This document shows, in pieces, positions 16,432 through 24,585 of a DNA stretch of 64,000 nucleotides; position 1 is the stretch's first letter; each line of letters opens with the position of its first letter. The position numbers were made by a program, and so were the translations under genes. The stretch is from NCBI GenBank assembly GCA_024236015.1, contig JACKLK010000001.1:496001-560000 (forward strand). The letters are read 5' to 3'. The notes beneath the pieces are model-generated. The model worked only from the letters and a program-made list of their open reading frames with translations, was not told where the DNA came from and searched no databases. Source of the stretch: Rhodoferax sp. Its GTDB lineage: Bacteria; Pseudomonadota; Gammaproteobacteria; Burkholderiales; Burkholderiaceae_C.

Positions 16432-18285
16432 TCACGCGCGCGGCTTGAGGATGGTGTGCAGGCTGTCGTCGTGCAGGGCCGCCACCGTGTCGGCGCGGTG
16501 CGTGAGCACCGCGCGCTGGTTGATCGAGCCCTTGTCGGTGATCTCGCCCTTGTCGATCGTGGGCGGCTCGGACAACAGGCACAGGCGGGCGATGCGGTTG
16601 GCGCTGCCGGTGCTGCTGGCGGCCAGCTCGTCGAGCACGGTCTGGAAATGCGCGAGCACCGCGGGCGAGGCCAGCACGTCGGCCAGCGGCGCGTCGTCCG
16701 CCAGGCCGGCCAGGCGGCGCACGGCGGGGGTCGGAAACACCATGGCGCCGACCTCCTTGAGGTTGATGCCGGTCAGCACCACATCCTGGACATAAGGAGC
16801 GCCGGCGGCGATGATGCGCCCGCGCAGCGGACCCACGCTGACGAAGGTGCCGGTGGCCAGCTTGAAGTCCTCGGCGATGCGGCCGTCGAACTTCAGGCCC
16901 CGGTGCACGTCGGTCTCGTCGATCCACTTGACCGCGTCGCCGGTCTTGAAGAAGCCTTCCTCGTCGAACGCGCTGGACGTGTCCGCCTCGTTGCGCCAGT
17001 AGCCGGGCGTGATGTTGGGTCCGCGGTAACGCACTTCGGTCTTGCCGTCCATGTCGACCAGCTTGAGTTCGAGCCCTGGCGTGGGCACGCCCAGGTCGCC
17101 GGCGCGCACGTGGGGGCTGGTGACGAAGATGCCGAACGGTCCGGATTCCGTCATGCCCAGGCCGGTGGCCATCACGATGCGTTCGCCGATCTCGCGCTCC
17201 TCGCTTGCGTACAGGCTGTCCCAGATCGGCTGGGCCAGCGCCGCGCCTGCGTAGAAGAACATCTTCACGCGCGAGAGCAGTGTCTTGCGCAGCAGGTCGT
17301 CGGTCTGCATGGCATTGGCGATGGCCTCGAACCCGGTGGGCACGTTGAAATACACCGTGGGCGATATCTCGCGCAGGTTGCGCAAGGTCTCGTGCATCAG
17401 CGCCGGTGTCGGCTTGCCGTCGTCGATATACAGCGTGCCGCCGTGAAACACCACCATGCCGAAGTTGTGGTTGCCGCCGAAGGTGTGGTTCCACGGCAGC
17501 CAGTCCACCAGCACCAGCGGCTGCTCGGCCAGCACCGGCATGGACTGGCTCATCTGCTGCTGGTTGGCGCACCACATGCGGTTGGTGTTGATCGCCGCCT
17601 TCGGCATCTTGGTCGAGCCGCTGGTGAACAGGAACTTGGCGATGGTGTCCGGACCGGTGGCCGCCATGGCCTGGTCCACGGCCGGGGTTGCCGGCGTGGC
17701 GCACAAGGCGGCGAACGGCGTGACCGTGCGGCCCGCGACATCGCCCTCGTGCAGCACGACCTCGACGTCGCTTGCGACGGTGGCCGCGATCGCCTTGGCG
17801 TAACGCGCATCCTGGGCGAACACCAGGCCTGGCGTCACGGTGCGCAGCACGTGCTTGAGCTTGTCGTAGTCGACGCTGACCAGCGAGTAGGGCGGCGACA
17901 CAGGAACGTAGGGCACGCCGGCCACCAGGCAGCCCAGTGCGAGCAGCGCGTGTTCCAGGCTGTTCTCGCTCAGGATGGCGACCGGACGCTCGGCGCTCAG
18001 GCCACGGTCGATCAGGCCTTGCGCGATGCCGCGCGCGGTGGTCCAGGCCTGGGCGTAGCTCAGGTGGCGCCAGTCGCCCAGCGTGCCGTCGGGCTGCCTG
18101 ATGCGACGCGCCATGAAGCTGCGCTCGGGCGCGGCCTCGGCCCAGTGGCGCAGCCGGTCCGCCATGCGCTCGGGATACGGCTGCAGGTCCTGGTCGGCCT
18201 GCAGGTAGTGGGTTCCTGGCTGGCCGTCACGCACGCGCACGCGCGTCACGCCGAAGGTGAGGGGGCGGAAGCCGGAAGTCGTCAT
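16432..18285 (-). CDS. Feruloyl-CoA synthase-like acid-CoA ligase
   Basis: 617 residues, the length of the feruloyl-CoA synthase (Fcs) group of adenylate-forming enzymes. The P-loop TSGSTKMPK is at 221-229. The aromatic stretch WLPWNHTFGGNHNF and the late motif ATGLGMTESGPFG are typical of Fcs, and IAEDFKLATGTFVSVGPLR replaces the usual YKVSPAELE hinge region, again as in Fcs. Expected reaction: hydroxycinnamate + ATP + CoA to hydroxycinnamoyl-CoA + AMP + PPi. The exact acid (ferulate, coumarate, caffeate or hydrocinnamates) cannot be read from sequence. It follows the hydratase gene by 84 nt. Confidence 0.85.
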   Translation of the reverse strand: MTTSGFRPLTFGVTRVRVRDGQPGTHYLQADQDLQPYPERMADRLRHWAEAAPERSFMARRIRQPDGTLGDWRHLSYAQAWTTARGIAQGLIDRGLSAERPVAILSENSLEHALLALGCLVAGVPYVPVSPPYSLVSVDYDKLKHVLRTVTPGLVFAQDARYAKAIAATVASDVEVVLHEGDVAGRTVTPFAALCATPATPAVDQAMAATGPDTIAKFLFTSGSTKMPKAAINTNRMWCANQQQMSQSMPVLAEQPLVLVDWLPWNHTFGGNHNFGMVVFHGGTLYIDDGKPTPALMHETLRNLREISPTVYFNVPTGFEAIANAMQTDDLLRKTLLSRVKMFFYAGAALAQPIWDSLYASEEREIGERIVMATGLGMTESGPFGIFVTSPHVRAGDLGVPTPGLELKLVDMDGKTEVRYRGPNITPGYWRNEADTSSAFDEEGFFKTGDAVKWIDETDVHRGLKFDGRIAEDFKLATGTFVSVGPLRGRIIAAGAPYVQDVVLTGINLKEVGAMVFPTPAVRRLAGLADDAPLADVLASPAVLAHFQTVLDELAASSTGSANRIARLCLLSEPPTIDKGEITDKGSINQRAVLTHRADTVAALHDDSLHTILKPRA

Positions 18286-18369
18286 GGCTGTCTCCTGCGG
18301 GTTCTCGTTGTGTTCTGGCCGTTTGTCGGCGGATCGGGTTCTACCGTGCTGCCGCCGGTCGACGCCGGG

Positions 18370-19170
18370 TCAGGATGATTTGCGGACCTTGGCGGCCTTG
18401 CCTTCGAGGAAGGCGCGCACCCGATCCTTGGCCTCGGGCGCCGACTGGGCGATCGAGGCCATCAGGGCTTCGGTCAGGAAGCCGTGGTCCGACGGTTGTT
18501 CGGCGATGCGGGGCAAGGCGTGCATCAGCGCGTAATTGGTCAGCGGCGCGTTGGTCGCGATGCGCGTGGCCAGTTCGACCGCCTTGTCGAGCGACTGGCC
18601 CTCGGGCACGAGGTACTGGGCGAAGCCCAGCCGTTCGCCGTCCTGCGCGTTGTAGACACGGCCGGTCAGCATCATGTCGGTCATGCGCGCAACACCGATC
18701 AGCTTGGGTATGCGCACCGAGCCGCCGCCGCCGACGAAGATGCCGCGCGTGCCCTCGGGCAGGGCGTAGAACGTGGTCTCGTCGGCGACGCGGATATGGC
18801 TGGCGCTGGCCAGTTCCAGGCCGCCGCCGACCACGGCGCCGTGCAGGGCGGCGATCACGGGCACACGGCCGTATTGCACCGCGTCGAGCGCCACGTGCCA
18901 GCTGCGCGAATGGTGCATGCCTTCGCCGGCGTCGCGCTCCTTGAGTTCGGACAGGTCGAGGCCGGCGCAGAAATGTTCGCCTTCGCCTTCGATCACAGCC
19001 GCCTTGGCCTCCATGGGCAGGTGCTGGAACACGTCGCGCAATGCGGCCACGATGGCGTCGTTCAGCGCGTTTCGCTTGGCGGGGCGGCGCAGGCTGACCA
19101 CCGCGACGGCGCCGCGCATCTCCAGCGCAACTCCATGGCGCGCGGCTTGTTCGAGGATGGCATCGGGCAT
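18370..19170 (-). CDS. Enoyl-CoA hydratase / crotonase-family protein
   Basis: 266 residues. The oxyanion-hole segments HFCAGLDLSEL and GAVVGGGLELASASHIRVAD are present, then the catalytic-glutamate region ALPEGTRGIFVGGGGSVRIPK. It would hydrate a cinnamoyl-CoA-type double bond; the family also includes hydroxycinnamoyl-CoA hydratase-lyases, so direct retro-aldol cleavage to an aldehyde is an alternative. The presence of dehydrogenase and thiolase genes in the same cluster favours the beta-oxidative route. The ATG at 19170 (MPDAILEQAARHG) is preceded by a strong AAGGAGA ribosome site. First gene of the minus-strand cluster; a palindromic AT-rich site lies 37 nt upstream. Confidence 0.87.
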   Translation of the reverse strand: MPDAILEQAARHGVALEMRGAVAVVSLRRPAKRNALNDAIVAALRDVFQHLPMEAKAAVIEGEGEHFCAGLDLSELKERDAGEGMHHSRSWHVALDAVQYGRVPVIAALHGAVVGGGLELASASHIRVADETTFYALPEGTRGIFVGGGGSVRIPKLIGVARMTDMMLTGRVYNAQDGERLGFAQYLVPEGQSLDKAVELATRIATNAPLTNYALMHALPRIAEQPSDHGFLTEALMASIAQSAPEAKDRVRAFLEGKAAKVRKSS

Positions 19171-19206
19171 GGAAATCTCCTTCGGGTCAACGTCGGCCGT
19201 AACAGC

Positions 19207-19227
19207 AATAACGTTATTTTTGATAAC
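19207..19227 (-). promoter_or_regulatory. Candidate MarR-type operator upstream of the hydroxycinnamate cluster
   Basis: AATAACGTTATT (19207-19218) is a perfect 12-bp palindrome; GTTAT-N5-ATAAC (19213-19227) overlaps it. The AT-rich block stands out in otherwise 70% GC DNA and lies 37-57 nt upstream of the first gene of the cluster. Size and symmetry fit a MarR dimer site. Binding by the regulator at 6412-6933 is inference. Confidence 0.5.
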
Positions 19228-19260
19228 GATATTGTGCATCGAAACCGGTGCTGGCCGATT

Positions 19261-19272
19261 AGGGTAAACCCT
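19261..19272. promoter_or_regulatory. AGGGTAAACCCT inverted-repeat motif
   Basis: AGGGT-AA-ACCCT, a perfect 5-bp inverted repeat, 91 nt upstream of the hydratase start on the minus strand. A related sequence occurs at 24094-24105. Function unknown; possibly the site of a shared regulator. Confidence 0.35.
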
Positions 19273-19324
19273 GGGATCTCGGATCGGCTCCATGCGCCGC
19301 CGTACCGGCCAAGGCCGTCCACGG

Positions 19325-19346
19325 CGAGCCGCTGCGCAGCGGCTCG
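19325..19346 (-). terminator. Possible hairpin terminator after the 2-oxoacid dehydrogenase operon
   Basis: A 22-bp perfect palindrome (CGAGCCGCTGC / GCAGCGGCTCG) about 33 nt beyond the E2 stop on the minus strand. No T-run follows, so intrinsic termination is uncertain; it may stabilise the 3' end instead. Confidence 0.35.
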
Positions 19347-19378
19347 TGTCGGCACTGCGGCGTGCCGGAGGGCGTGCG

Positions 19379-20737
19379 TCAGGTGGCCAGCAGCACGCCG
19401 GGCGCCTCGATGTGGCCGCGCACCGCCTGGATGAACTTTGCCGCGTCCTGGCCGTCGACAACACGGTGGTCGAACGACGACGACAGGTTCATCGTCTTGC
19501 GCGCGACCAGCGCGCCGCCCACCAGCATCGGACGCTCGACGATGCGGTTGACGCCGACGATGGCAACCTCCGGCGCATTGATGATGGGCGTTGACACGAT
19601 GCCGCCCAGCGCTCCGAGGCTGGTCAGCGTGATGCTCGAGCCGGTCAGCTCGTCGCGGGTCGCGCGGCCCGAGCGGGTCATCTCGGCCAGGCGGCCGATG
19701 GCACGGGCGTTCGCCCACAGGTCGCCGTCCTGGGCATGGCGCAGCACCGGCACCATCAGTCCGGCGTCGGTCTGGGTCGCGATGCCCATGTGGACGGCGC
19801 TGTGCCGCGTGATGACACCGGTCTCGTCGTCGAACAAGGCATTGACCTGCGGGAAGTCCGCGATCGCCAGCACCATGGCGCGCACCAGGAAGGGCAGCAG
19901 CGTGAGTTTGCCGCGGCTGTCGCCGAAGCGCCGGTTCAACTGCGCGCGCAGCGACTCGAGTTCGGTCACGTCGCATTCCTCGACATAGGCGAAATGCGGG
20001 ATGCGGCGCTTGGATTCCTGCATCTTCTGCGCGATACGCCGGCGCAGGCCGATGACCTTGATCTCCTGCAGCGTGTCTTCGCCGGCACGGGCCGGCACGG
20101 CCGCCGCCGCCGCCGCCGCGCCGGCAGGCTCCGCCGGGGAACGGCCGTGTCGCGCCACATGGGCATCCAGGTCGGCCTGCATGATGCGCCCGCCGGCGCC
20201 GGATGCACGCACCTGGCGCAGGTCGACCCCGAGTTCCCAGGCGCGCCGGCGAACGGCCGGCGACGCGATCGGCTTTTCGTCGCCATCGGACACGGCCGGC
20301 GCCCGTGGGGCCGCGGCCTGTTGCGTGGTGGCCGACGGCGAAGCCGCGTTGGGCGCTGGCGCACGAGAGGCAGCATCGGTTCGTGGCGGCGCGTCGCGGG
20401 CGGGAGCCGATGGCGCTGCGGGCGCCGCGGGCGCCGGTATTGGGCCGGCCGGCGCCGAAGCGACCGCGCCATCGCCATCGCCATCGCCATCGACCGCGAT
20501 GTCGATCAGCGCCGCGCCGACCGCCAGCACGTCGCCGACCTCGCCGCCGAGCCGGGCCACCGAGCCCGCCACCGGCGACGGGATCTCGACGGTCGCCTTG
20601 TCGGTCATCACGTCGGCCAGCACCTGGTCTTCGGTCACCGTGTCGCCCACCTGCACATGCCAGGCCACGACCTCGACCTCGGTGATGCCTTCGCCCAGGT
20701 CGGGCATCTTGACGGTATGGTTGGCCATCGTCGTCAT
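19379..20737 (-). CDS. 2-oxoacid dehydrogenase E2, dihydrolipoamide acyltransferase (branched-chain type)
   Basis: 452 residues with the three E2 modules: an N-terminal lipoyl domain with the lipoylated lysine in MTDKATVEI (residues about 8-78), a peripheral subunit-binding domain (SPAVRRRAWELGVDLRQVRASG...GGRIMQADL) and a C-terminal catalytic domain ending in SSSFDHRVVDGQDAAKF with the catalytic histidine and DG. A GD-repeat and Ala/Pro linkers join them. It carries acyl groups between E1 and CoA, probably branched-chain acyl groups given the E1alpha type. The ATG at 20737 overlaps the E1beta stop by 4 nt. No E3 (dihydrolipoamide dehydrogenase) gene adjoins, so E3 must come from elsewhere. 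Confidence 0.92.
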   Translation of the reverse strand: MTTMANHTVKMPDLGEGITEVEVVAWHVQVGDTVTEDQVLADVMTDKATVEIPSPVAGSVARLGGEVGDVLAVGAALIDIAVDGDGDGDGAVASAPAGPIPAPAAPAAPSAPARDAPPRTDAASRAPAPNAASPSATTQQAAAPRAPAVSDGDEKPIASPAVRRRAWELGVDLRQVRASGAGGRIMQADLDAHVARHGRSPAEPAGAAAAAAAVPARAGEDTLQEIKVIGLRRRIAQKMQESKRRIPHFAYVEECDVTELESLRAQLNRRFGDSRGKLTLLPFLVRAMVLAIADFPQVNALFDDETGVITRHSAVHMGIATQTDAGLMVPVLRHAQDGDLWANARAIGRLAEMTRSGRATRDELTGSSITLTSLGALGGIVSTPIINAPEVAIVGVNRIVERPMLVGGALVARKTMNLSSSFDHRVVDGQDAAKFIQAVRGHIEAPGVLLAT

Positions 20738-21744
20738 GCCTCCATGGTGCGTTGCAGCGCGGCGCCCACGCGCGCCGGGCCGGGGAAATACGCCCATTCC
20801 TGCGCATGGGGATACGGGGTGTCCCAGCCGGTCACGCGTTCGATCGGCGTCTCCAGGTGGTAGAAGCAGTGTTCCTGCACCAGCGCGACGAGCTCCGCGC
20901 CGAAGCCGCTGGTGCGCGTGGCCTCGTGCACGACCACGCAACGCCCGGTCTTCTTGACCGAGGCGACGATGGTGGGCAGGTCCAGCGGCCAGATGCTGCG
21001 CAGGTCGATGATCTCGGCGTCGATGCCGGTCTCGTTGGCTGCCGCCTCCGACACGTAGACCATGGTGCCGTAGGTCAGCACCGTCAGCGCGCGTCCTTGC
21101 CGGAACACGGCGGCGCTGTCCAGCGGCACGGTGTAGTGGCCCTCGGGCACGTCGGCCAACGCATGGCCGGACCAGGGCGTGGCGGGCTTGTCGTGGTGGC
21201 CGTCGAACGGGCCGTTGTACAGGCGCTTGGGCTCCAGAAAAATCACCGGGTCGTTGTTCTCGATGCAGCTGATCAGCAGGCCCTTGGCGTCGTACGGGTT
21301 CGACGGCATCACGGTGCGCAGACCGCTGACGTGGGTGAACAAGGCCTCGGGGCTCTGGCTATGCGTCTGCCCGCCGTAGATGCCGCCGCCACACGGCATG
21401 CGTATCGTCAGCGGCGCGGTGAAGTCGCCGGCCGAGCGGTAGCGCAGCCGCGCCGCCTCGGACACGATCTGGTCGCAGGCCGGATAGAAGTAGTCGGCGA
21501 ACTGCACCTCGACGACCGGGCGCAACCCGTAGGCCGCCATGCCGATCGCGGTGCCGACGATGCCGCCCTCCGAGATCGGCGCATCGAACACCCGCGTCTT
21601 GCCGTATTTCTTCTGCAGCCCGTCGGTGCAGCGGAACACGCCACCGAAATAACCGACGTCCTGCCCGTAGATGACGACGTTGTCGTCACGCGCGAGCATC
21701 ACGTCCATCGCCGAGCGCAGGGCCTGGATCATCGTCATCTGCAT
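20734..21744 (-). CDS. 2-oxoacid dehydrogenase E1 component, beta subunit
   Basis: 336 residues. YGQDVGYFGGVFRCTDGL, FDAPISEGGIVGTAIGMAAYGLRPVVEVQFADY and MPCGGGIYGGQTHSQSPEALFTH are the hallmark segments of BkdA2/PdhB-type E1beta, which with E1alpha forms the thiamine-diphosphate active site that decarboxylates a 2-oxoacid. VFRCTDGL and the PEALFTH segment fit the branched-chain group. Start MQMTMIQALRSAMD at 21744, 13 nt after the E1alpha stop; the stop is shared with the E2 start. Confidence 0.92.
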   Translation of the reverse strand: MQMTMIQALRSAMDVMLARDDNVVIYGQDVGYFGGVFRCTDGLQKKYGKTRVFDAPISEGGIVGTAIGMAAYGLRPVVEVQFADYFYPACDQIVSEAARLRYRSAGDFTAPLTIRMPCGGGIYGGQTHSQSPEALFTHVSGLRTVMPSNPYDAKGLLISCIENNDPVIFLEPKRLYNGPFDGHHDKPATPWSGHALADVPEGHYTVPLDSAAVFRQGRALTVLTYGTMVYVSEAAANETGIDAEIIDLRSIWPLDLPTIVASVKKTGRCVVVHEATRTSGFGAELVALVQEHCFYHLETPIERVTGWDTPYPHAQEWAYFPGPARVGAALQRTMEA

Positions 21745-21757
21745 GCCGCCACCCCCT

Positions 21758-22996
21758 TCAGTCGCCCAGGAGCTGGCTGCGCTGCATCTGCAGATGCGCC
21801 GGCACCGACTCGAACACATCGTCGAACATGGTCGCCGCGCCCGCCAGGTGGCCGCGGCTCAGCGAGCCGTACGACTCGGCCTTCTTCAGTGCGGCGCCGA
21901 CCTCGGCGTCGAGCGCCTTGCGCGTGGCCTCGTGTTCGTCCTTGGACCACACGCCGAGCTTTTCCAGGTGTTGCGCCAGCCGGTTGATCGGATCGCCGAG
22001 CGGGAAATGCGACCAGTCGTCGGCCGGCCGGTACCGCGAAGGGTCGTCGGACGTGGAATGCGCGCCGCCGCGATAGGTCACCCATTCGATCAGCGTCGGA
22101 CCCAGGTTGCTGCGCGCCCGCTCGGCCGCCCAGCGCGAGGCCGCATACACGGCCAGGAAGTCGTTGCCGTCGACCCGCAACGAGGCGATGCCGCAACCCA
22201 CGCCGCGTGCGGCGAACGTGGTCGCCTCGCCGCCGGCAATGGCCTGGAAGGTCGAGATGGCCCATTGGTTGTTGACCACGTTGAGGATCACCGGGGCGCG
22301 GTAGACATGGGCGAAGGTCAGCGCCGTGTGGAAGTCGGACTCCGCCGTGGCGCCGTCGCCGATCCAGGCCGATGCGATCCGGGTGTCGCCCTTGATCGCC
22401 GAGGCCATGCCCCAGCCCACCGCCTGGATGAACTGCGTGGCCAGGTTGCCCGAGATCGTGAAGAACCCCGCGCGCTTGTACGAATACATGACCGGCAACT
22501 GCCGGCCCTTGAGCGGATCGCGTTCGTTGGACATCAGCTGGCAGATCATGTCGACCATGTCGACGTCGTCGCGGGCCAGCAGCAGGCCTTGCTGGCGGTA
22601 GCTGGGAAAGTTCATGTCGCCGGGCTCCAGCGCCAGCGCGTGCGCCACGGCGATCGCCTCTTCGCCCAGGCACAGCATGTAGAACGAGATCTTCTTCTGC
22701 CGCTGTGCGATCAGCATGCGCGCGTCGTAGGCCCGGGTCTTGAGCATGGCGCGCATGCCCGCGCGCAGCTGCTCGGTGCCGATCTGCGGCGCCCACGGTC
22801 CGGTCGCATTGCCGTCGTCGTCCAGCACCCGGACCAGGCTGTAGGCGAGGTCGCCGGTGCTCGCCGGCGGCGCATCCACCGGCGGCCGGCGCACCTGGCC
22901 TGCCGGAGAGAGGTGCAGATAGGAGAAATCGGTCTCGCGACCGGGTCGCCCGGTGGGTTCGGGCACATGCAGCCGCAGCGCAGATGGTGGCGTCAT
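21758..22996 (-). CDS. 2-oxoacid dehydrogenase E1 component, alpha subunit (BkdA1-like)
   Basis: 412 residues. The thiamine-diphosphate/Mg motif GDGATAESDFHTALTFA...NNQWAIST is intact, and QGLLLARDDVDMVDMICQLMSN and VTYRGGAHSTSDDPSRYR are typical of branched-chain 2-oxoacid dehydrogenase E1alpha, the latter being the phosphorylation-loop equivalent. The long N-terminal arm (LRLHVPEPTGRPGRETDF) is also a feature of the bacterial branched-chain group. Expected substrates are the 2-oxo acids of Val, Leu and Ile. The ATG at 22996 follows CAGGAGGTCAG. First gene of the E1alpha-E1beta-E2 operon, divergent from the YegP-like gene. Confidence 0.92.
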   Translation of the reverse strand: MTPPSALRLHVPEPTGRPGRETDFSYLHLSPAGQVRRPPVDAPPASTGDLAYSLVRVLDDDGNATGPWAPQIGTEQLRAGMRAMLKTRAYDARMLIAQRQKKISFYMLCLGEEAIAVAHALALEPGDMNFPSYRQQGLLLARDDVDMVDMICQLMSNERDPLKGRQLPVMYSYKRAGFFTISGNLATQFIQAVGWGMASAIKGDTRIASAWIGDGATAESDFHTALTFAHVYRAPVILNVVNNQWAISTFQAIAGGEATTFAARGVGCGIASLRVDGNDFLAVYAASRWAAERARSNLGPTLIEWVTYRGGAHSTSDDPSRYRPADDWSHFPLGDPINRLAQHLEKLGVWSKDEHEATRKALDAEVGAALKKAESYGSLSRGHLAGAATMFDDVFESVPAHLQMQRSQLLGD

Positions 22997-23190
22997 CGTC
23001 TGACCTCCTGCAGGCATCCTAACGTGCGGCTGGCATCGCTGCAAATCGGCTGCGCAATCCCTGCAGCGGACGGGCCGATGTGCCACGCCCGCTTTGTAAA
23101 ACACCTTGCACGCGGCGCCGCGCCAGGGTCGTGGCGGCGATTCCGACGGTAGGATGCAGGTTTCAATCGTCACATATCCCAGGAGGTTCC

Positions 23191-23523
23191 ATGGCAGGTT
23201 GGTACGAGATCACGAAGAGCGACAAGGGACTTTTCTCGTTTGTGCTCAAGGCGGGCAACAACGAGGTCATTCTGCGCAGCGAGCAATACGAATCCAAGGC
23301 TGCCGCGAACAACGGCATCGCGTCGGTGCAGACCAACAGCCCGAACGATGCGCGTTACGTGCGCAAGGACGCATCCGACGGCCGCCCGTATTTCAACCTG
23401 CGGGCCGGCAACAACCAGGTCATCGGCACCAGCCAGATGTACGCCAGCGCGGCCAGCCGCGACAACGGCATCGCGTCGGTCATGAGCAACGGCCCGACCA
23501 CGACGGTCAAGGACCTGAGCTGA
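23191..23523 (+). CDS. YegP-like DUF1508 protein
   Basis: 110 residues made of two tandem copies of the DUF1508 unit (GLFSFVLKAGNNEVILRSEQ / PYFNLRAGNNQVIGTSQMY), each ending with a NGIASV motif. Family members are small, abundant and of unknown function. The ATG at 23191 has AGGAGG at ideal distance. It is followed 10 nt later by a thioredoxin-like gene, so the two are probably cotranscribed. Confidence 0.92.
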   Translation: MAGWYEITKSDKGLFSFVLKAGNNEVILRSEQYESKAAANNGIASVQTNSPNDARYVRKDASDGRPYFNLRAGNNQVIGTSQMYASAASRDNGIASVMSNGPTTTVKDLS

Positions 23524-23533
23524 TAATGGCGGG

Positions 23534-23863
23534 ATGAACCAGCCATTCTCCGTGGACCAGCCCGCGCGGGCCGACATCGACGCCATGCCCGGGCCGGCCT
23601 TGCTGCAGTTCGGCACCGATTGGTGCGGGCATTGCAAGGCGGCGCAGGCGCCGGTGCAGCAGGCGCTGCAGGACTTTCCCGGAGTACGCCATATGAAGGT
23701 CGAGGACGGACCGGGTCGCGCGCTGGGTCGTTCGTATGCGGTGACCTTGTGGCCCACGCTCGTCTTCCTGCGCGACGGTCAGGAGGTCGGCCGGCTGGTT
23801 CGACCGGTGGACAGTGCACCGGTGCGCGAACAACTGGCCCAGCTGGTGGGCCGCCCGGGCTGA
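23534..23863 (+). CDS. Thioredoxin-fold protein with CGHC active site
   Basis: 109 residues with a single thioredoxin fold. The active site is WCGHC (C31, C34), the dipeptide found in protein disulfide isomerases rather than the CGPC of thioredoxin 1, and LWPTLVFLRDGQEVGRLV provides the cis-proline loop. No signal peptide, so it is probably cytosolic. The CGHC pair suggests a less reducing redox potential than thioredoxin; its partners are unknown. It lies 10 nt after the YegP-like gene. Confidence 0.88.
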   Translation: MNQPFSVDQPARADIDAMPGPALLQFGTDWCGHCKAAQAPVQQALQDFPGVRHMKVEDGPGRALGRSYAVTLWPTLVFLRDGQEVGRLVRPVDSAPVREQLAQLVGRPG

Positions 23864-24093
23864 CCGGCGCACGGTCCGCGGCAAACGTCCCCGGGCAGCG
23901 GTCCCCGGGCCAGATTCCGCGGCAGGCGCTGGCGCCCCGCGCCGACGGCGTGTCGGCGGCACCCAATGCACCATCCAGGTGCCAAGTCGCCGGGCTTTCT
24001 GCACCAGCTGTGGGTGCCTGACGACAAATCCGCACCAGAAACACGCCTTTTTCATGGGATCTTGTGCGCCGCAGCATCCGCGCATGGATAATC

Positions 24094-24105
24094 AGGGTTT
24101 TCCCT
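24094..24105. promoter_or_regulatory. AGGGTTTTCCCT inverted-repeat motif
   Basis: AGGG-TTTT-CCCT inside TCAGGGTTTTCCCTAG, 44 nt upstream of the small DUF3563-like gene. Reverse-complemented it reads AGGGAAAACCCT, one base from the motif at 19261-19272. Candidate binding site for an unidentified regulator. Confidence 0.35.
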
Positions 24106-24148
24106 AGTATCCATTCGTCGTCCGGCTTGCGCCGGAGACACCATCACC

Positions 24149-24316
24149 ATGAATCATCTGTTTTTCCTGTGGTCCGCCGTCCGTGCGATGACCCAGGCCT
24201 ATGCGCGTCACTCCGACAACCAGGAGCAACGGGCCGTCGAGGCCTATCTGGCCACGGTGCAATCGGCCAGCGAGCTGGAATATCGCGAGCGCCAGTGGCT
24301 GCGCGCGCACAGCTGA
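24149..24316 (+). CDS. Small DUF3563-like protein
   Basis: 55 residues: MNHLFFLWSAVRAMTQAYA, then a charged helix with the pattern EAYLATVQSASELEYRERQW, close to the YLxxxxxxxELExRxRxL signature of DUF3563, a family of small Burkholderiales proteins without known function. The gene is short but has family-like sequence, a plausible ATG and a stop 47 nt before the next small gene. Confidence 0.6.
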   Translation: MNHLFFLWSAVRAMTQAYARHSDNQEQRAVEAYLATVQSASELEYRERQWLRAHS

Positions 24317-24363
24317 TCCTGTCTTCCCCGTTTCATTCCCCCGTTTCCAACCCATCCACCATC

Positions 24364-24564
24364 ATGAGCATCCTGCTTTTCCTCAAGTCCCTGTTCGAGC
24401 AGCCGCGTTTCGAGTCCGGCGCCCGCGTCAACCATGTGCGCGGCGGATCCATCCAGCGCACGGACGGTTATGTCGTCGGCCAGACCGAGTTCGGCGTCTG
24501 GGTCGAGTGGCCGCGTGGCGGCCGCAGCCTGTTGCCGGGCGGCGAACTGGCCCGCATCGGCTGA
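24364..24564 (+). CDS. Small conserved-looking hypothetical protein
   Basis: 66 residues: a short amphipathic N-terminus (MSILLFLKSLFEQPRFESG) and a beta-rich body with GARVNHVRGGSIQRTDGYV and GVWVEWPRGGRSLLPGGEL, resembling a small SH3-like barrel. Function unknown. It follows the DUF3563-like gene by 47 nt on the same strand and ends 21 nt from the convergent SDR gene. Confidence 0.6.
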   Translation: MSILLFLKSLFEQPRFESGARVNHVRGGSIQRTDGYVVGQTEFGVWVEWPRGGRSLLPGGELARIG

Positions 24565-24585
24565 TGGTTCGCGTCGGACGGCCTG

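Noticed and set aside
16267..18378. A 703-codon plus-strand frame opposite the CoA ligase
   Set aside because: Antisense of a strongly supported ligase gene; no domain.
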